A DNA stretch of 64,000 bases from DATMER01 sp035556715. Lineage in GTDB: Bacteria; Acidobacteriota; Thermoanaerobaculia; Multivoradales; UBA5704. The notes beneath the pieces were generated by a model. The model was not told the DNA's origin. It saw only the letters and a program-made list of their open reading frames with translations, and did not search any database. The stretch spans positions 7,446-71,445 of the forward strand of contig DATMER010000009.1 in assembly GCA_035556715.1 (NCBI GenBank), written 5' to 3'. The position numbers and the translations under genes were made by a program. Shown in pieces: positions 59,475 to 64,000 of the stretch. Each line of letters begins with the position of its first letter. Within the stretch, counting starts at the first letter, position 1.

Positions 59475-60975
59475 TCGCAAGAGAATCGCCGCGGCGGCCC
59501 TGGTGCTCGCGCTCTCCCTGGCCGGCGCCGCGGGCGCTCAACTGCCGGCTACGGCCTCGGGCATCCACGTGGTCGCCCTGCCGAGCGAGTCGCCGCTCGT
59601 CGCCATCCGCCTGATGTTCGACGTCGGCTCCATCCACGATCCCAAGGGCAAGGAGGGCCTAGCCGCCCTCACCGCCTCCATGGTTGGGGAGGCCTCTACG
59701 CAGAAGCGCTCCTACACCGAGCTGCTCGAGGCGCTCTACCCCATGGCGGCCGCCATCGCCACGGGGGGCGACCGCGAGGTCACGGTCTTCTCCGGCCTGG
59801 TCCACCGCGACAAGCTGAACGAGTACGCGGCGCTCCTCCAGGAGGTCCTCCTCCAGCCCGCGTTCTCCGAGCAGGATTTCCAGCGCAACAAGGACCAGCT
59901 CCAATCCTTCCTGACCAACACGCTCACGAGCAACGACGAGATGCTCGGCCTCGAGACGCTCCAGACGGAGCTCTGGGAGGGGCACCCCTACGGCCACCCG
60001 TCCGCGGGCACCGTCGAGGGGCTCAAGGGCATCACGCTCGACGACGTCCGGAAGTTCTACCGCGACAATTACACCCAGGCGAACCTGATGCTCGGCGTGG
60101 CCGGCGGCTACCCGAAGGGCTTCCCCGAGAAGCTGCAGAAGGACCTGGGGGCTCTGCCCAAAGGTCAGCCGGGCCGCACGACACTGCCGGCGGCGCCCAG
60201 GGTCCAGGGCCGGAACTACACCCTGGTGGAGAAGGAAACCGCCTCGGTGGGCATCCATCTCGGCTTCCCGCTCCCGGTCACCCGCGCCGACGCGGACTAC
60301 TTCCCGCTCATGGTGGCGAACAGCTACCTGGGCGAGCACCGCACCTTCCACGGACGGCTCATGCAGCAGCTCCGCGGGGCTCGCGGTCTCAACTACGGCG
60401 ATTACTCTTACATCGAGTACTACGCCGGCGCCCCCTTCTCCACCACCCCGGCGCCGAGCGTGCCGCGCCGGCAGCAGTACTTCTCCGTCTGGATCCGGCC
60501 GGTCGTGCCGGCGGACGCCCACTTCGCCCTGCGCGCCGGTCTCTACGAGGTCCAGCGGCTGAGGGACCAGGGGCTGACGAAGGCGGAGTTCGAGCTCGTC
60601 CGCGATTTCCTCCTCAACTACACCAAGCTCTGGGCGCAGAGCCTCCCCGACCGGCTCGGCTTCCACATGGACAGCGAGCTCTACGGCACGCCGTACTTCA
60701 TCGACGAGGCCGACAAGCGCCTGCGGGCGATGACGGTCGAGCAGGTGAACGCTGCGGTGAAGAAGTACCTGAGCCTGGACAACTACGACGCGGTGCTCGT
60801 CACCAGCAACGCGGCGCAGGTCAAGGAGGCGCTCCAGAAGGACGCGCCGAGCCCGAAGACCTACAACAGCCAGGTCCCGGCCGACGTCACCGAAGCCGAC
60901 AAGGCCATCCAGGCAATCCCGGTCAAGCCGACCTCGATCGAGATCGTCCCGGTGGCGAAGCTGTACGAAAAGTAA
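59467..60975 (+). CDS. M16 peptidase-like protein lacking the zinc motif
   Basis: 502 residues from ATG 59467 with GGGAGG upstream. Signal peptide (ALVLALSLAGAAGAQ). The M16 fold is kept (IRLMFDVGSIHDPKGKEGLA, GLKGITLDDVRKFYRDNYTQ, and RGARGLNYGDYSYIEYYAG), but HxxEH is replaced by GKEGLAALTASMVGEA. Non-catalytic partner of the upstream M16 peptidase, a known pairing. Confidence 0.92.
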   Translation: MTDRKRIAAAALVLALSLAGAAGAQLPATASGIHVVALPSESPLVAIRLMFDVGSIHDPKGKEGLAALTASMVGEASTQKRSYTELLEALYPMAAAIATGGDREVTVFSGLVHRDKLNEYAALLQEVLLQPAFSEQDFQRNKDQLQSFLTNTLTSNDEMLGLETLQTELWEGHPYGHPSAGTVEGLKGITLDDVRKFYRDNYTQANLMLGVAGGYPKGFPEKLQKDLGALPKGQPGRTTLPAAPRVQGRNYTLVEKETASVGIHLGFPLPVTRADADYFPLMVANSYLGEHRTFHGRLMQQLRGARGLNYGDYSYIEYYAGAPFSTTPAPSVPRRQQYFSVWIRPVVPADAHFALRAGLYEVQRLRDQGLTKAEFELVRDFLLNYTKLWAQSLPDRLGFHMDSELYGTPYFIDEADKRLRAMTVEQVNAAVKKYLSLDNYDAVLVTSNAAQVKEALQKDAPSPKTYNSQVPADVTEADKAIQAIPVKPTSIEIVPVAKLYEK

Positions 60976-61002
60976 GAGCGGCCGTTCTCGCGGCTGAGGG
61001 AA

Positions 61003-61029
61003 GGGGAGCCCGCCCGGGCTCCCCTTTTT
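61003..61029 (+). terminator. Strong terminator after the M16 pair
   Basis: GGGGAGCCCG pairs with CGGGCTCCCC across two bases, followed by TTTTTCTTT. Also ends the convergent membrane gene on the other strand, which stops at 61032. Confidence 0.9.
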
Positions 61030-61031
61030 CT

Positions 61032-61679
61032 TTACAGTTGCCCTGTTTGACCGGCCTGATACAGGTACGAGGAGCGCGCGTAGAACATTGCCGCGAGACC
61101 GAGCAGAAGCACCGTCATGGCTACCCAGACGGCTGCCGGCGTCAAAGTGGCATCAGCGGATCGCCTGCGCGCCAGCGAGATGATGAAGCCCGTAACCGCA
61201 ATCAGAGCGGCGAGAACCCCGGCCCCGAAGCTTGCAATCAAGAGACTGCTGAGGCGTTGTGAAACGTCCCCGACAGATCCGGTGACGCGATCGGCAAGCA
61301 CATCGATGATGAAGCCTTCAGCCGTCCAGAGGAGGAGGCCCGGGATGCAGGCCAGGATAGGGGCCGGAAGAGAAACCCAAAGCCCCGGAAATACCTCAGC
61401 CCGGTGCCGCGCGCGGAGCGCGGCCACGGAGAGCACGCCTGCGAGGACAGTGGCTGCCACGAGAGCGACAATCAAAGGGCGATTCGCCTCATAAATACCG
61501 ATTGAGGCCGTCCCGATGCCTCCACTGCCGGTTTCTGCCATTTCGCTGAAGGCATTGATGACCCCTCGTGTGGCGAGCGCAGCACCGGCCGCCGGAAGGA
61601 TTGCGGCGAGCGCCGCGACTGCATGCCACAGGGGACGCATTGAGGTCTCAGCAGGACCACTTCGGATCTCGGCTTCCAC
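61032..61679 (-). CDS. Polytopic membrane protein of unknown function
   Basis: 215 residues, four or five membrane helices (AVAALAAILPAAGAALATRG, LIVALVAATVLAGVLSVAAL, LPAPILACIPGLLLW, LLIASFGAGVLAALIAVTGF, AAVWVAMTVLLLGLAAMFYA). GTG 61679, or ATG 61640 giving 202 residues. No family recognised; convergent with the M16 operon. Confidence 0.65.
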   Translation of the reverse strand: MEAEIRSGPAETSMRPLWHAVAALAAILPAAGAALATRGVINAFSEMAETGSGGIGTASIGIYEANRPLIVALVAATVLAGVLSVAALRARHRAEVFPGLWVSLPAPILACIPGLLLWTAEGFIIDVLADRVTGSVGDVSQRLSSLLIASFGAGVLAALIAVTGFIISLARRRSADATLTPAAVWVAMTVLLLGLAAMFYARSSYLYQAGQTGQL

Positions 61680-61765
61680 GATTTTGGCCTCCGTCAGGTA
61701 TAGGACAGAGTATACAGTGCTACACGGGCTCGACGGGACCCTCCGCCTTCATCCACGTGAGCGTC

Positions 61766-62482
61766 TCAAGCCTTGAGCCGCTTCGTCACGCCAGGGCTCG
61801 TAAGTTCCCGGAGCGCATCCTTCCCCACCCACCTTGCCGTAGCATCCTCCGAGCTCGCCAGGCGCCGCGCCACCACCAAGGCAGCGGAATTGAGAGCGCG
61901 ATTGCGTTTGCCGATCGCGCGCAGGGCCATGTTGATTGCCTTCTTGACGAAGTTGCGTTCGTCGCCGGCTTCGCGTTCGATGAGGGCGAGGCCCTGGATA
62001 AACAGTTCGTCGCCGGCAACCTTGTCATGCACGGTGAGACTCCACAGCAGCGCAAAAGCCGTGCGCTTCCCGAACTCGTTGCGACTGTTGCTCCATTGCG
62101 TGACCTTGGCCCAGGCGTGCGGCGTGCGGTCAAAGAGGTTGAAGCTCATCGCGTCGCAGAATGCCCAGTTGTCAAAGTCCTTGCACCAGCGATCCATCTG
62201 CGCGGGCGTGAGCTGCTCCGGATCGGCGACGAAGGACGTGAGCATACGCGCCTCGTACACGCCTGTGGCCCAGAGCGCGACGGCGAGTGCGTGGTTGCGC
62301 CCGAGCATCTTGCCGAGAGCCTTGATGTCTTTCATCGCAACGCCGTAGGCATGGTCCGAAGGGATGGCATAGCGCGCCATGCCGTCGAGGGTGGCCTTGG
62401 TGCTATGGCTTTTCAGCCACGTGAGCGCCGCCTGAACCTGATCTTCGAGCGACTGCGTCGCTTTCACGCTGGTGGCTTTCAC
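61766..62482 (-). CDS. DNA alkylation repair (AlkD-like HEAT) protein
   Basis: 238 residues from GTG 62482. TWLKSHSTKATLDGMARYAI then MKDIKALGKMLGRNHALAVA and LWATGVYEARMLTSFVADPE match the AlkD-like HEAT-repeat family; later VAGDELFIQGLALIEREAGD and FVKKAINMALRAIGKRN fit it too. Cationic and cytoplasmic. It may remove or recognise alkylated bases; the family is not always catalytic. Confidence 0.8.
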   Translation of the reverse strand: MKATSVKATQSLEDQVQAALTWLKSHSTKATLDGMARYAIPSDHAYGVAMKDIKALGKMLGRNHALAVALWATGVYEARMLTSFVADPEQLTPAQMDRWCKDFDNWAFCDAMSFNLFDRTPHAWAKVTQWSNSRNEFGKRTAFALLWSLTVHDKVAGDELFIQGLALIEREAGDERNFVKKAINMALRAIGKRNRALNSAALVVARRLASSEDATARWVGKDALRELTSPGVTKRLKA

Positions 62483-62652
62483 TGTCAGCGTTGCGGCTTT
62501 GCGCTTGGTGCGGGAGTGGAGTTGTCCAGAAGTTCCTCGGGCCTTCCCAACTCAGTGTGCAGCCTTTGGCCTTTCCCGAAAAAACGCGATCTTCTCCTGG
62601 GGGAGAGGAGCGGCAGGACGGCGCCTCCTGTAAAAGGCGAACGACACTTCAA

Positions 62653-63135
62653 CTAAGTTCCCGTTAACCCGGTAGCCGTGGCGGCTGAAGCCCTCTTCCA
62701 GACCACCAATACCAACCAGAAGACGAACACCTGAAAAGGAATAGACCAATCGGGCGGTAGGTCAATGATGGTTCTCCGAATGAACATACCGGCGGGATGA
62801 ATACTGCCAACGACTACTTCACCCTGGAAGACAGCGAAGCCTCTTCCGAAGACGGAGGCGCGTGTCAAAGAGTAGCGACGGCCACGGAACTCTAGATCAA
62901 ACTGGGAACTGAAGGCGCTAGGCTTGATGGCGCGTGCGACAACCTGTCCTTCGTTCTCTAGTAAAAAGGCCCCGCTCATTAGGCCCTCACGGTAAAGTTG
63001 ATAGTTCTGGCGCCCTATCGAGATCGCGCCAGCCACCCTCCAGATCGAGGAGTCGAGCAATGCGATCTTTTGTCCTTCGGCTTCGATGCTGAACTTTCGG
63101 GTGAAGATACTGATTGGCCTGGCTTCAAGTATCAT
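62653..63135 (-). CDS. Unknown protein, one predicted membrane helix
   Basis: 160 residues. Beta-rich (ISIFTRKFSIEAEGQKIALL, GRRYSLTRASVFGRGFAVFQ), with a hydrophobic end IPFQVFVFWLVLVVWKRAS that could be a membrane anchor. No family recognised. AT-richer than the M16 genes. Same direction as and 76 bases after the next gene. Confidence 0.5.
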   Translation of the reverse strand: MILEARPISIFTRKFSIEAEGQKIALLDSSIWRVAGAISIGRQNYQLYREGLMSGAFLLENEGQVVARAIKPSAFSSQFDLEFRGRRYSLTRASVFGRGFAVFQGEVVVGSIHPAGMFIRRTIIDLPPDWSIPFQVFVFWLVLVVWKRASAATATGLTGT

Positions 63136-63211
63136 CTCTCAACTCATCCTTGTCGCAGAACGTCTTGGGGCTTCGGAGGGCGCTCTCCTGTAGGTGGCGA
63201 GTCGCACGTCG

Positions 63212-63634
63212 TTAGCGAATCGCCTCGAGGATTGTGTTCATGGGTTGATAGACAGCTTCGAGCATCCATGCTTGTAGGGCGAAGGCGGATAGAAGCGTGG
63301 CCGCTAGCACAATGGCAAAGTAGCGCGGCGGTGGATCTGGTCGTCTGGCCACGTCGATCGCGAGGAGTGCGAAGAGAACGGGGACGAGCCACCACCATCG
63401 GTACGACAAGAAGAAGGAGCGACTGACAGTCGGCAGGGGGTTGCCGAGGCCGATCAGAAGGCTTAGGAACTCTGGGGCGTTGCGCTGGGCGGCCACCACA
63501 ACGTACAGGAGCCATGCTATCGCCGCAGCGAGCACAAGAGCGACTGTGAGTCTGTGTCGACTGAGTGTCAACCCACTCTCTCTTTCTAGCTGGAGGATGC
63601 TTAAGACGCCAGCGCCGTCTGCCTGGCCGCCCAA
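63212..63634 (-). CDS. Small membrane protein
   Basis: 140 residues, three membrane helices (VALVLAAAIAWLLYVVVAAQ, WWWLVPVLFALLAIDVA, FAIVLAATLLSAFALQAWML). The start is uncertain: TTG 63634 is the longest, and a later GTG near 63610 is possible. Likely co-transcribed with the gene at 62653-63135. Function unknown. Confidence 0.5.
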   Translation of the reverse strand: MGGQADGAGVLSILQLERESGLTLSRHRLTVALVLAAAIAWLLYVVVAAQRNAPEFLSLLIGLGNPLPTVSRSFFLSYRWWWLVPVLFALLAIDVARRPDPPPRYFAIVLAATLLSAFALQAWMLEAVYQPMNTILEAIR

Positions 63635-63733
63635 CGCTGTGCCCCCTCACCAGCGGATGGGCGCGAGCCCAGCCGTCCGGTGCAGGGGGTGGTTAGGCGC
63701 CATTTGTGTTCGAGCTTTGACCTCATCTGGGTG

Positions 63734-64000
63734 TTATCTGGAGAATCTTGATAAGGACATAGTGATTTGGAGGAAAAACTTGTCCTCGCCTTCTGGAAGC
63801 TTACCAGGATCAAATGATAGCCCCATTGGTTGAACAGGGTCGACCAGAGTTGGGTCTCGAGTGGTGCTGGAGGCCGGGTCTAACGGATGAGCCTTTCTAA
63901 CTGTTGACCAGCGCCTAAGCTCTGTGGCATCCACCTTTTGGGAAGTTGTGGCAATCTGCGTACCACCATGCAAGAGATCGAGCTTTAGCTCAAGAAGATC
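63734..64000 (-). CDS. C-terminal part of an unknown protein (cut by window end)
   Basis: Open on the minus strand to the right edge (DLLELKLDLLHGGTQIATTS), so the gene begins outside the window. 88 codons visible, ending SLSRFSR. No recognisable domain. Confidence 0.45.
   Translation of the reverse strand, partial: DLLELKLDLLHGGTQIATTSQKVDATELRRWSTVRKAHPLDPASSTTRDPTLVDPVQPMGLSFDPGKLPEGEDKFFLQITMSLSRFSR

Noticed and set aside
57501..59480. 659-codon minus-strand ORF over the M16 gene
   Set aside because: Only its last 113 codons (the XRE regulator) look like protein; the rest mirrors the M16 peptidase.

Overview
The window is high-GC bacterial chromosome, most likely from an Acidobacteriota member (Thermoanaerobaculia-like). 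That placement is an inference from gene content: futalosine-pathway menaquinone genes (mqnE, a UbiA-type prenyltransferase, ubiX), a catalytic/non-catalytic M16 peptidase pair, an ABC permease fused to an M1 peptidase, and small cysteine-rich secreted proteins. No rRNA is present to confirm it. Housekeeping genes are strongly G/C-ending in codon use, while several accessory genes (about 21.7-22.7, 31.5-33.2 and 34.0-36.0 kb) are visibly AT-richer.

Layout. 1-2.1 kb: the end of a hybrid histidine kinase, pyrF and a Cys-rich secreted protein. 2.2-15.4 kb (minus): a siphovirus-type tail module (tail tube, G/GT chaperone pair, 2375-residue tape measure, two tail or tail-tip proteins, fibre) with no head, terminase, integrase or lysis genes. 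The G gene ends in a GGGAAAC slippery heptamer touching its stop codon, and the downstream -1 frame is open into the next ORF, as in the lambda gpG/gpGT arrangement. 16-21.6 kb: a lipoprotein sorbosone-dehydrogenase-like protein and sbcDC; sbcC has no usable ATG/GTG/TTG and seems to start at CTG. 21.7-23.1 kb: a lipoprotein gene bracketed by a duplicated 3' end of sbcC. 23.6-28 kb: an ABC transporter ATPase and a permease-M1 peptidase fusion. 28.3-29.4 kb: an ArgR-family repressor and a small conserved gene.

29.4-38 kb is an accessory, decaying region. It holds a 304-bp array of fifteen 20/21-bp palindromes with an eight-unit higher-order period, several toxin-antitoxin loci with intact antitoxins and broken toxins, dispersed TGCCTGGCACC repeats sitting at the broken ends of genes, a large unknown protein with a nuclease-like N-terminus, a sigma-factor module with a zinc-finger/HTH protein, and the 3' half of a tRNA-Phe gene. 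38.0-42.9 kb is a 4.9-kb integrative element in tRNA-Arg(ACG), bounded by identical 50-bp att repeats and carrying a tyrosine integrase, an AlpA-like regulator and small unknown genes.

43-64 kb is mostly core: the operon panB-panC-panD-PrcB-like-thiG; deoxynucleoside kinase with mqnE; mqnP; a DfsB-like protein; a TA pair with a frameshifted toxin; an MFS transporter overlapping an ECF sigma factor; a membrane-bound SpoIIE phosphatase; an ankyrin protein; ubiX; an XRE regulator; the M16 pair; an AlkD-like protein and membrane or unknown proteins, ending in a gene cut by the window edge.

Most promising for new biology: the intact tail-only locus with its predicted recoding site, the palindrome array, and the repeat-bounded gene-fragment mosaic.
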